From: CANHEE01 sp043777755
Lineage (GTDB): Bacteria; Bacteroidota; Bacteroidia; Chitinophagales; Saprospiraceae
NCBI GenBank assembly: GCA_043777755.1
Contig: JAYWHK010000128.1
Location: forward strand, 1 to 27,835
Direction of reading: 5' to 3'
DNA: 27,835 bases
A model generated the notes under the pieces. That model was not told where the DNA came from and ran no database searches. It saw nothing but the letters and a program-made list of their open reading frames with translations. Positions 17,601 to 24,114 of the stretch are shown piece after piece. How positions within the stretch are numbered: the first letter of the stretch is position 1; every line of letters begins with the position of its first letter. The position numbers were made by a program, and so were the translations under genes.

Positions 17601-17675
17601 AACGCTGGTATTTATTTTGTTATCCTTCGCAACGAAAAAGGCGAGCAACAGGTGACGAAGTGGATTAAAGAGTAA
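14658..17675 (+). CDS. Secreted nine-module fibronectin type III surface protein with T9SS sorting domain
   Basis: This 1005-residue protein has a signal peptide (residues 1-22, ending AQAQ) and nine FN3-like modules of about 100 residues each (for example EYKKNTATTWT, then YTITGLDACSEYQVR). A C-terminal type A T9SS sorting domain follows (VSPNPGTNTLNV, then YNIQGQLV and NAGIYFV), which directs export through the outer membrane and cell-surface anchoring. Every module has about four cysteines at fixed places (module start, LxxCxEY, KAxC and a terminal GC), so disulfide stabilisation is likely. Modules 6 and 7 share a 34-nt identical stretch exactly 300 bp apart, a sign of recent duplication. 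The start at ATG 14658 is chosen over GTG 14613, which lies inside the MITE end. The likely role is adhesion or matrix binding. Confidence 0.92.
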   Translation: MKFFNIILSIVLLFVGNVAQAQTVCAKPTGVSVSSTPNNMTGTAVVTWPTANYAAGTSYLITYGIPGTTVQTTVPATASPFTITGLSPCQAYTLTVKAVCSATSTSDPSVPITFTSNGCSANCAVPTGVTATPFSTVLTIPNNQGATIAWNTAGYPTGTAYVVEYKLATATTWTLTTAQTSPRNIDGLLPCTEYQVRIKAVCSSTAASTYSTQIAFTTLGTCPAACAAPSIVVQTATTPAGAVGQSAVVAWATTSYPTGTYYIVEYKKSTATTWQVYTATASPATIPGLDACTEYQFRAKAFCSNTSSSTYSNQMAVTTLGCITTCNAPLVSAGVNPALSSFSGTVTWNNTAYGAGTTFILEYKKNTATTWTTVTTTSSPYTITGLDACSEYQVRMKAVCSNATTTLTSAYSVQTAFTTVGCPAPCNPPVLTTTLTGSAAGTTGAAAVLVWSTVSYPTGTTFIIEYKKNTAANWTVATTSATASPYTVAGLDNCSEYFFRIKALCPNTNGSAYSNQTAVFTGNCPLPCSAPQLSVSPITPTATPSGTVSWNTSAYAAGTTFVLEYRKNNNPNWTIVSNATSPYTITALDVCSEYLVRVKAICSATSSSTYSNQVAFLTDGCNPTPCVAPIVGAQAFQTPGATSYSATASWNTANYAAGTTYTVEYKKNTATTWTVATATSSPFTITGLDACSEYLIRVKANCSATSSSTYSNVFGLQTGGCPPVCATPVILAAAASLDPTKGIVLWNTTIYPAGTTFSLEYKTSTTTTWTIKTVSTSPDTLSGLTACTEYQVRIKANCTAPSAYSFVKTFKTAGCPPPPTCATPTQLVVTNITNTTAKATWSANTAVTSHTVQYKALLVPNAPWITVNNVTTNSITLTGLIKCRYYTVKVQANCSNGGTSSFSNARSFKTTGCPTTPIAIDNLVVSPNPGTNTLNVQYNIESENNINIGVYNIQGQLVKTLMSEKQSAGFYTQSFEDMSTLNAGIYFVILRNEKGEQQVTKWIKE

Positions 17676-17725
17676 AAATAAGATATTGAGATATTAGATA
17701 TTGGATATTTTTTTGTCAAAAAAAT

Positions 17726-17878
17726 AAAAAGCCATCAGGATTTATTACATTGTTCTAAAAGTTTGTAATTGTTTGTAATTGTTGTATTGTTTTGGTTTTC
17801 AATTAGTTAGAACCATTTCAAACAATAGCAAACATTAAACAACTAAAAAAACAGTGTATTTATTCTGATGGCTTTTTT
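17726..17878. terminator. Intrinsic terminator split by insertion of MITE copy B
   Basis: AAAAAGCCATCAG (17726-17738) is perfectly complementary to CTGATGGCTTTTT (17865-17877). The two arms are now separated by 126 bp that contain MITE copy B. Deleting the element with one TTTAT copy restores a 13-bp stem with an 8-nt loop followed by a T-run, a classic bidirectional terminator between the convergent genes ending at 17675 and 17889. Confidence 0.85.
17746..17858 (+). mobile_element. MITE-like element, copy B, with 5-bp target duplication
   Basis: This 113-bp element begins TACATTGTT and ends ACAGTGTA. It is flanked by identical TTTAT at 17741-17745 and 17859-17863. An alternative reading is a TA target with CAYTGTT ends, as in IS630/Tc1-type elements. 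It has no coding capacity, so it would need a transposase supplied from elsewhere; none is in this window. It is 93% identical to copy A in opposite orientation. Confidence 0.85.
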
Positions 17879-17888
17879 TATTTTTTTA

Positions 17889-18968
17889 TTAAAACCCTAA
17901 AATTTTGCCTAATTTCTTGTCGAACATAATTTTTTGATAAGAAAAATAACCTATGATAAAAGTAAAAAAAGTAGTGACACCAATCAATAACAACGCAGGA
18001 ATGGAATCAACAAAAAAATAATGAACAGTTAGCGCAATTGGCACTTCTATCCAATAAATCCAGTACATTGATTGGCTATAAATAGATAAAAATTTTGGTT
18101 GCCACGACCATTTTTTCATAGCTTGCCAAAACAAAATCAAACTACAAACGGCTTGTAAAACATAAGCCAATGAACCAATTATTTTGAGTACAAAAGTTGG
18201 GTTTTCTGTCTTTTGAAATAAAATATTCAAAATGAGCGCTGCGAAAAATAAAAACCAAACCTTGCGCAAAGGTATGTCAATATCCAGTTTTTCTTTGTGC
18301 CAAAAACACCAAACGCCCAACATGAAAAAAGCAAAAAAATAAAGTAACATTTGCCAATCGCCCAACGTTTGTAATGGTAGAAGTGTGTATTTTCGAGGAA
18401 ATAAAATAAGGCTTATTGAAGCAATGGTGATGACCAAAAGTAATATTTTTTGCCAAGTCATTTTTTGCAACAACTCATTGGTTTTCAACACTTTGATTTT
18501 TAATAAAATTAAAAAAACGCCGTATATAATCATCAAATACCACAAACTCCAAAGATGTGCAAAGGAAAAAGTAAAGTGCTGAAACGATGCAATAACTTGT
18601 GGAAAAACTTCAATTATTGTCTTTTGTTGTTGCCACGAAAATCCCAAACTCATAATGAATGGCACTAAAAAAATGATGCCCAGCAAAAATGGAACACCTA
18701 CTCGTCGCAAACGATTGACAATGAATGTTTTGTGGCTTTTTTTACTCAATAAAACCATTGCAAAAAAGCCATTCATTACAAAAAAACTTTCCATGACCAT
18801 CACATGTACTAAAAATACAAATCCGTCTGCTATTTCGCTGTGACCAGAAGCGGCACGAATAGGCCAAACGATACTCGGCATCACCATAAACGGTACACTC
18901 AGGTGCATAATACACCTTAAAAAATGTAAAACGATGCGAAATTTATCAAGAAATGGGTAATTTTTCAT
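17889..18968 (-). CDS. Membrane acyltransferase 3 family (MdoC/OpgC-like)
   Basis: This 359-residue protein has about ten membrane segments. The N-terminal family signature is Arg11 and His22 (MHLSVPF), 11 residues apart, followed by SFFVMNGFFAMVLLSKK and the RLRRVGVPFLLG segment typical of the MdoC branch. Members O-acylate glucans or other exported molecules. It is the last gene of a minus-strand operon and starts 21 bp after the hydroxylase gene. In that context it may acylate the product of the pathway, which is inference. A terminator split by a MITE lies just beyond its stop. Confidence 0.88.
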   Translation of the reverse strand: MKNYPFLDKFRIVLHFLRCIMHLSVPFMVMPSIVWPIRAASGHSEIADGFVFLVHVMVMESFFVMNGFFAMVLLSKKSHKTFIVNRLRRVGVPFLLGIIFLVPFIMSLGFSWQQQKTIIEVFPQVIASFQHFTFSFAHLWSLWYLMIIYGVFLILLKIKVLKTNELLQKMTWQKILLLVITIASISLILFPRKYTLLPLQTLGDWQMLLYFFAFFMLGVWCFWHKEKLDIDIPLRKVWFLFFAALILNILFQKTENPTFVLKIIGSLAYVLQAVCSLILFWQAMKKWSWQPKFLSIYSQSMYWIYWIEVPIALTVHYFFVDSIPALLLIGVTTFFTFIIGYFSYQKIMFDKKLGKILGF

Positions 18969-18989
18969 TTTCTTTGATTTGTAGAATTT

Positions 18990-20081
18990 TTAAAATTGTT
19001 TTACAAAAACAAACAAACTGTGTATGACGAAAACACCAACTAAGAACATAAAAACAGGCTGAAAAATAGCAAAGTAAAACATAAAATAAAGCATTGCAAA
19101 AGCCAAAAACAACCATGAATAAGTTCCCCAACGATAGTTTTCATACAGTCCAGCAATGGCAATTGTGCTTGCCAAAAGCAACGCAAAAAGGCTAAACTCT
19201 TGCCAACCATTCCACTTGTCTTCTTGGTAAATATAAAATACCAATAAGGCAAATTGAAGCACGCCACCGATAGAAATAAAAAACTCGCTCAATGGTATTT
19301 TATTTTTTGTAAAAGACTGAAAATCAGGCATTTTTATTTTTAAAACGTACTTTAAAAAAGGCAAATTATTTGCCCAAAAAGGGTTGTCTGTTGCTATTTT
19401 TTGCTTAACACCGTATTGAATTTGTACATCGTCACGTTCTTCTTGAAACGTACCAAACCACTTGTCCCAAAGGGCAAAAGTTCCACCACAATTTTTGTCC
19501 CGATACTCAGGATTCATGCCATGATGTACCCGATGATGTGACGGCGTAACAATAAAATATTCCAACCAACCCGATTTTTTTACGATGCGGTTGTGATTGT
19601 AAAATTGGATAGCATAATGAAACGCACCAAGCAATACAAACTGTTCTGTCGATACGCCCAAGATTGCCAAAGGAACAAAAAACGGCAATGAAGTCAGCGA
19701 AGAATACCAAGAATTGCGAATCCCAAGCGACAAACTAAAATGCTCACCTTCGTGATGCACCACATGAACAGCCCACAACAAAGGGTATTTATGGTGCAAA
19801 CGGTGCATCCAATAAAAACAAAAATCCCAAGCAAACAACGTAAAAATCCATTGTGCAGCAATATGCCATTGCGATACCCAGCCGAAACTGAAGTGACGAA
19901 GTACATAATCGAAACCTGCAATCTCCAAACCTCTACAAACCCAAGTCATCACATGACCCGAATTGAGGTTAAAAATGATTTCTCGCCAAGGTATTTCTTC
20001 TTTTTCAACGTATTTTAAGTAAAGAATTTCTACTAAAACCAAAATCAATAACATCAAAATGCCAAGAAATAGATTTATCAT
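18990..20081 (-). CDS. Sterol desaturase / fatty acid hydroxylase family membrane enzyme
   Basis: This is a 363-residue multi-pass membrane di-iron enzyme. Histidine clusters expected for the family are present: HRLHH (residues 93-97), HVVHHEGEH (106-114), HYAIQFYNH (155-163) and SHHRVHH (181-187). The family uses O2 to hydroxylate or desaturate lipids, sterols or carotenoids. A hydrophobic C-terminal extension of about 100 residues beyond the catalytic core (about 270-363) adds more membrane helices, which is longer than the minimal enzyme. The gene starts 6 bp after the stop of the ketoacyl synthase gene, so the two are tightly coupled and it likely modifies the acyl product. Confidence 0.92.
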   Translation of the reverse strand: MINLFLGILMLLILVLVEILYLKYVEKEEIPWREIIFNLNSGHVMTWVCRGLEIAGFDYVLRHFSFGWVSQWHIAAQWIFTLFAWDFCFYWMHRLHHKYPLLWAVHVVHHEGEHFSLSLGIRNSWYSSLTSLPFFVPLAILGVSTEQFVLLGAFHYAIQFYNHNRIVKKSGWLEYFIVTPSHHRVHHGMNPEYRDKNCGGTFALWDKWFGTFQEERDDVQIQYGVKQKIATDNPFWANNLPFLKYVLKIKMPDFQSFTKNKIPLSEFFISIGGVLQFALLVFYIYQEDKWNGWQEFSLFALLLASTIAIAGLYENYRWGTYSWLFLAFAMLYFMFYFAIFQPVFMFLVGVFVIHSLFVFVKQF

Positions 20082-20087
20082 GATTTT

Positions 20088-21068
20088 TTAAAGTTGTACC
20101 ATTACAGCGCCGAGCGATATTCCTGCGGCTGTACCAGTGAGTAATATTTTTTGATTTTCCTTGATTTCTCCATGCTGCATCGCTTCGCAAAAAGCCAAAG
20201 GGATAGAAGCGGCAACACAATTGCCTCGTTGCTCAAAATTCCGTATCACTTTGTTTTCAATGCCAAATTCATGGCAAAAAAAGTCTAAACCAGCCCGACT
20301 TCCTTGATGTGGAACAAACTTATCCACCTCATTCCAAGTACAATCTTCGGTGAAAAATTCTGAAAAAAATACCTTCATTTTTTTCAAAGAATACAACAAA
20401 ATACGATGATTTTGCATCTGAAAAGTAAAATCTTCGGCTTTTGGTGCATCGTGCAAAGGGTGTTTTGCCAAGCCTCCTGCGGGAATCAAACTAAGGTTCC
20501 AACCTTCGGGATAAGTACGAAAAAGGCTCTTGACGACTCCTTGATTGGGATTTTCGCTTTGCGATACAATCACCGCTGCCGCTGCATCACCAAAAAGACA
20601 ATGCGTTTCTAAGTTATTGGTATTCAGTATTTTAGATGGAGTTTCGGCACTAACAATGGCAATATTTCGATACTGCCCGACTTGTAAAAGCGAACTCGCC
20701 ATCTCCAAAGCTGCCAACCAAGAAAGACAAGATTGATTTACGTCCATACATGGCACTTGCGACTTGCCCAAATGCTGCGCAATCATCGTGGCATTGTTTG
20801 GAAGGGTGTAAAAAGGAGAAACCGAAGCACTAATGACCAAATCAAGGTTTTCAAAGTTAAGATTTGCATTCGTCAAAGCCTTTGCTAAGGCTTCGGCGGC
20901 AAGGTCAATCATTGTTTCGTTCTGGACATGATAGCGGCGGCGAAGTCCAAGTATTTCTTCAATTTTGCCTTTTTCTAAGCTGTGAAAATGCTCAAAGAAA
21001 TCATTTTCCACGCATTGCTTTCCCAAAGCTGTACCAAATCCGATAAATTTCAAAGGTCGTATTTTCAT
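20088..21068 (-). CDS. Beta-ketoacyl synthase III (FabH/OleA-like thiolase-fold enzyme)
   Basis: This 326-residue enzyme has a complete KAS III catalytic triad: Cys114 in VNQSCLSW, His254 in VPHQGSRAG and Asn283 in RGNCVAAS. It would condense a thioester-bound acyl group with a second acyl-CoA or acyl-ACP. It is first in the operon with the hydroxylase and acyltransferase genes. It is divergent from housekeeping FabH (QSCLSW in place of AACxGF), which fits a secondary-metabolite or lipid role. Whether it extends malonyl-ACP like FabH or joins two acyl chains like OleA cannot be decided here. Confidence 0.92.
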   Translation of the reverse strand: MKIRPLKFIGFGTALGKQCVENDFFEHFHSLEKGKIEEILGLRRRYHVQNETMIDLAAEALAKALTNANLNFENLDLVISASVSPFYTLPNNATMIAQHLGKSQVPCMDVNQSCLSWLAALEMASSLLQVGQYRNIAIVSAETPSKILNTNNLETHCLFGDAAAAVIVSQSENPNQGVVKSLFRTYPEGWNLSLIPAGGLAKHPLHDAPKAEDFTFQMQNHRILLYSLKKMKVFFSEFFTEDCTWNEVDKFVPHQGSRAGLDFFCHEFGIENKVIRNFEQRGNCVAASIPLAFCEAMQHGEIKENQKILLTGTAAGISLGAVMVQL

Positions 21069-21104
21069 AATGAAGTTTGTTTTGTCATTTTATAAATAAT
21101 ACGC

Positions 21105-21135
21105 CAAAGTTAATGGCTTGCTTGCTTTAACGCAA
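21105..21135 (-). promoter_or_regulatory. Promoter of the ketoacyl synthase-hydroxylase-acyltransferase operon
   Basis: On the minus strand, TTG (21133-21135), a 20-nt spacer and TAACTTTG (21105-21112) match the consensus. The predicted leader is about 30 nt. The -7 box is identical to that of the second operon (25140-25147). Confidence 0.6.
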
Positions 21136-21288
21136 TTATTCTTTTCGCTTTGTTTGCGAATCAGAAAAATTTATTTCTCAAAAAAAGCGAAAAAATGATT
21201 TTTATTTTAAAATTGACCGTAAAATTCTCGTTTTAAGCGAAAAACGAAATTTTATTTTGTCAAAAAAAGGTATTAAAGTTGCTTTTTA

Positions 21289-21320
21289 TTGTTTATTTTG
21301 GTATTTTTTTAGTATCTTTG
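21289..21320 (+). promoter_or_regulatory. Promoter of the PD-(D/E)XK-like gene
   Basis: TTG (21289-21291), 21 nt and TATCTTTG (21313-21320) match the consensus, with transcription expected near 21327 and a very short leader. AAGCGAAAA-type motifs recur at 21142 (inverted), 21185 and 21234 in the divergent intergenic region. Confidence 0.6.
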
Positions 21321-21338
21321 TGAAAATAATAATTTTCG

Positions 21339-21995
21339 ATGCAATTAGAGAAAGCATTTACAGAATGTACGCTGGTTTTTTTAGAAAAAAACTTTGATTT
21401 ACGTCAAGTTGAGGAGATAAAAACTCTCAATGAATGGGAGTATGACGCAAAAAATATAGAAGTCGCAGAAAGAGAATTGGCGGTATTGCCTATTTTTCAA
21501 CAACTTCTAAAAACAAATGTCAGTAATTGGAATGAACAAGATTTGAGTTTGCACTTTATTGGACCGATATTTAGTTTAGTCAATTTTACTGTTCCTTATC
21601 GCTTTAATTTATTTGCAGAAAGAAAAATAGAAGCGAACATAACAAGTTCAAAATCAGAGGTTTATAGGCTTCATGGAAGACCTGACGAAATGATTGCCTC
21701 GGGATTTAGAGAGCCAGAATCACCTTACTTTTGCTTTCAAGAATACAAAAGAGAAACTGACCCAAATGGAGATCCGATTGCACAAACACTTGCAGCAATG
21801 CTCGTTGCTCAAAACATTCATCAAAATCAAAACCCTATTTTTGGGTCTTATGTGTTAGGACGTGATTGGTATTTTCTTGTTTTAGAAGGTGCAAATTATG
21901 CTATCAGTAGAGGTTATGATGCCACTACTGAGCAAATATTCGACATTTATAGAATTTTGCAAACCTTGAAAAAAAATATATTTACAAACTTTTGA
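21339..21995 (+). CDS. Putative PD-(D/E)XK nuclease-fold protein
   Basis: This 218-residue cytosolic protein has a helix NEQDLSLHFIGPIF (Glu66) as in restriction-endonuclease-like N termini. Asp116 follows in GRPDEMI, and Glu135-x-Lys137 in FQEYKRE, consistent with the E...D...ExK nuclease core. The TLAAMLVAQN helix then resembles the helix that follows this core in the family. It was not recognised as a named enzyme. It runs against the surrounding genes, and its 3' end overlaps the end of the adenylating enzyme gene by 14 bp. It looks like an accessory gene that has been inserted between the two halves of the cluster. Confidence 0.7.
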   Translation: MQLEKAFTECTLVFLEKNFDLRQVEEIKTLNEWEYDAKNIEVAERELAVLPIFQQLLKTNVSNWNEQDLSLHFIGPIFSLVNFTVPYRFNLFAERKIEANITSSKSEVYRLHGRPDEMIASGFREPESPYFCFQEYKRETDPNGDPIAQTLAAMLVAQNIHQNQNPIFGSYVLGRDWYFLVLEGANYAISRGYDATTEQIFDIYRILQTLKKNIFTNF

Positions 21996-23262
21996 CCACT
22001 CTCCTAAATTTATTAAAAAAATCATCGTGCTTCAAAGGTTCAATTTGAATGTTGTAATGGGTAACGCCACGCTCTTTCAGCAGGTTTTCAATGCGATTTT
22101 TCACTAAAATACTTACTTTTTCAAAATCAGTGTTGCTTGTTTTTAATTTTACAAGTAATTGATTGTTAGTTTTTTGTGTAATTTGAAAATTCAAAACATC
22201 ATCACTCGCCAACAATACCGCATAGCGGAAAAAATCTGGAAAAATTTTAATGCCATTAAAATCTAAAATGTCGTCGCTGCGCCCTTCGATGTGGTCAATC
22301 GCTAAAAGAACCGAACCGCAAGGACATGGCGTTTGTCGTTCATGCAAAATATCATTGAGTTCGTAGCGCAACATGGGCTGCGTCCGTCGGTTAAAATCAC
22401 TGATGATAGGATAAAAAGCAGTTTGCGCATCGTCAATGTATTTTTTTTCAAAATAAATCAGGTCTTCGTGCAAATGCAAGGTTCCATGAGCGCAGGTAGA
22501 ACCCAAAAAACCTTCGGTTGCTTGATAAACTTGATGTATTCTTTGTTTGAAAACAGCTTCCAAACGCTTTTGTATGTCTTTTTCTAACACTTCGGCAACA
22601 GACACTACTTTTTCAGGACAAAAAGAAAGGTTGTCTTGTTCTATTTTTTGAGCAATTTCAAGCAAAGCCGAAGGTGGCGCAATCAATATATCTGGTTGAA
22701 AATCAAATACTTGTTCAATCAAAGTTGGAAATGGTTTTGCCAAATCAAAAAAGTGGAAATCAAAAAAATTAGATTTTATAGATTGATACAAAGTAGAATT
22801 AGAACGCAAGAAAAAAGCTATTTTTTGCTTTTTTCCCAATCGAATAGGCAGCACTCGCTGCAAGATTTCTGCGACCCATTGCGCACGCTCCGATTCCGTG
22901 GCTAAAAAAATACCTTTGTTGCCGCTTGTTCCACTTGATAGCCCTACGGTGATGCCCTCGGGCAGCGTTTCTTGAAAATTTCGGCTGTTCTCAGCAGCCG
23001 TTGCAATCCGTAAAGCAGTTTCTTTTTTGATGTTTTTGGTATTCAAATCATCAAAATTTTCCATCATTTTACTTTTGTCAAAAATTGGAAGTTCCTGAAA
23101 ATCAACATTTTGCAATTTTTTGTAAAAAGGAGAATGGGATTTTACCCAAGCCAAATGCTTTGCCAAACGTTCCTGTTGGTACTGCGTCAATACTTGACGA
23201 TTTGTAAATTTGGGGCGAAAAAACGCCTTAAAAAGTTGTAGGATAATTCTTATTTTTAACAT
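21982..23262 (-). CDS. F390-synthetase-like (PaaK-type) adenylate-forming enzyme
   Basis: This 426-residue protein has the nucleotide-binding loop SSGTSGNKG near residue 108, then YQATEGFLG, RYELNDIL and IEGRSDDIL, in the order of the PaaK/coenzyme-F390-synthetase-related subfamily. These enzymes activate a carboxylate with ATP and may transfer it to CoA or another acceptor. F420/F390 chemistry is not expected in this bacterium, so the true substrate is more likely the acid made by the neighbouring enzymes. The start codon lies 35 bp inside the preceding hydrolase gene, pointing to translational coupling. No terminator is visible behind it. Confidence 0.85.
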   Translation of the reverse strand: MLKIRIILQLFKAFFRPKFTNRQVLTQYQQERLAKHLAWVKSHSPFYKKLQNVDFQELPIFDKSKMMENFDDLNTKNIKKETALRIATAAENSRNFQETLPEGITVGLSSGTSGNKGIFLATESERAQWVAEILQRVLPIRLGKKQKIAFFLRSNSTLYQSIKSNFFDFHFFDLAKPFPTLIEQVFDFQPDILIAPPSALLEIAQKIEQDNLSFCPEKVVSVAEVLEKDIQKRLEAVFKQRIHQVYQATEGFLGSTCAHGTLHLHEDLIYFEKKYIDDAQTAFYPIISDFNRRTQPMLRYELNDILHERQTPCPCGSVLLAIDHIEGRSDDILDFNGIKIFPDFFRYAVLLASDDVLNFQITQKTNNQLLVKLKTSNTDFEKVSILVKNRIENLLKERGVTHYNIQIEPLKHDDFFNKFRRVVKSL

Positions 23263-24079
23263 ATTGGCTCAAACTCGTTTGACAATGTGAAATAATAATT
23301 TTTGTACCAAAGTTCGCTTTTTGAAAACGGTGCAAACGGGCAATACTGTCTTTCAAGGCAATATAATCGTCAGCAAAAACACGAACCAACGATGGTGGCG
23401 GCACATTATTTTCGATGCTGTAAATGTGCCATGCGGCATCTGCGACCAAAAAAATATCGCCTTGCTCGCTTCCGCCGTCACTCCGAAGCAAAACACCAAC
23501 CTGACCACGAGCATGACCTGGCAACTCAACAAATGTCAAGTCGGCAGCTTCCCATTCCCAAACATTTTCAAAATACGGATTGTCAATTTTTGAGAAGTTA
23601 TCTTCAATAAAAATACAGCGGGCTGGCAAATCTTCGGGCAATAAATCTTTGAGGTAGGCTTTGGTAAATGCCCAAAAGTGATTGTGCTGCCAAATGTGGT
23701 CAAAAGCCTTGCGGGTACAGACGATTTTTGCCTGAGGAAAATCCTTTAATCCTCCAACATGATCGCCATGAAAATGCGACACAATAATATAGCTAATGTC
23801 TTGACAATCAATATTATAGTTTTCAAGTAATTGAGTTTTTACATCATCGCCTTTTTGGAAAGTAACGGGTACTATCATGCGGTACAAACGATTGGGAAAT
23901 GCGTCGGTGGCACGTAAAAAATGCTCGGAATAACCTGTATCAAACAAAATATTTCCCAAAGTTGGGTGTTGAATCAACGCCCAAAACGCAGGAAAAATAG
24001 TTTTTCCTTTTGGCGCATTGATGTAGACATGGGATTGGTCAGCGGTGCAAAAACCAGCGGAAGCAAAATGAATTTTCAT
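23228..24079 (-). CDS. Metallo-beta-lactamase-fold hydrolase (lactonase-like)
   Basis: This 283-residue protein has a complete metal-binding set: HFHGDH (His102, His104, Asp106, His107), GHARG (His189), Asp214 in VADAAWH and His265 in IISHC. This arrangement resembles lactonase/thioesterase-type members such as N-acyl homoserine lactonases. No signal peptide is visible, so it acts in the cytosol. It follows the reductase gene by 35 bp and overlaps the adenylating enzyme gene, so all three form one operon. It may hydrolyse a thioester or lactone intermediate, which is inference. Confidence 0.9.
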   Translation of the reverse strand: MKIHFASAGFCTADQSHVYINAPKGKTIFPAFWALIQHPTLGNILFDTGYSEHFLRATDAFPNRLYRMIVPVTFQKGDDVKTQLLENYNIDCQDISYIIVSHFHGDHVGGLKDFPQAKIVCTRKAFDHIWQHNHFWAFTKAYLKDLLPEDLPARCIFIEDNFSKIDNPYFENVWEWEAADLTFVELPGHARGQVGVLLRSDGGSEQGDIFLVADAAWHIYSIENNVPPPSLVRVFADDYIALKDSIARLHRFQKANFGTKIIISHCQTSLSQYVKNKNYPTTF

Positions 24080-24114
24080 AGCGAATCAATAATTTTTTTT
24101 TAATAAAAAAACAG

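Noticed and set aside
14658..17675. FN3 tandem repeats or the 537-bp repeats as a CRISPR array
   Set aside because: The repeats are long, coding and in frame, without short conserved repeats and unique spacers. No cas genes are present.
17680..17710. GATATT-rich stretch after the FN3 gene as an iteron or operator
   Set aside because: Only three to four imperfect units, with a similar string in reverse near 6715. It reads as common AT-rich intergenic sequence.
14505..17858. Copies A and B as integron attC sites flanking a cassette
   Set aside because: The two copies are inverted rather than direct, lack the GTTRRRY/RYYYAAC end boxes, and copy B has a target duplication typical of transposition.
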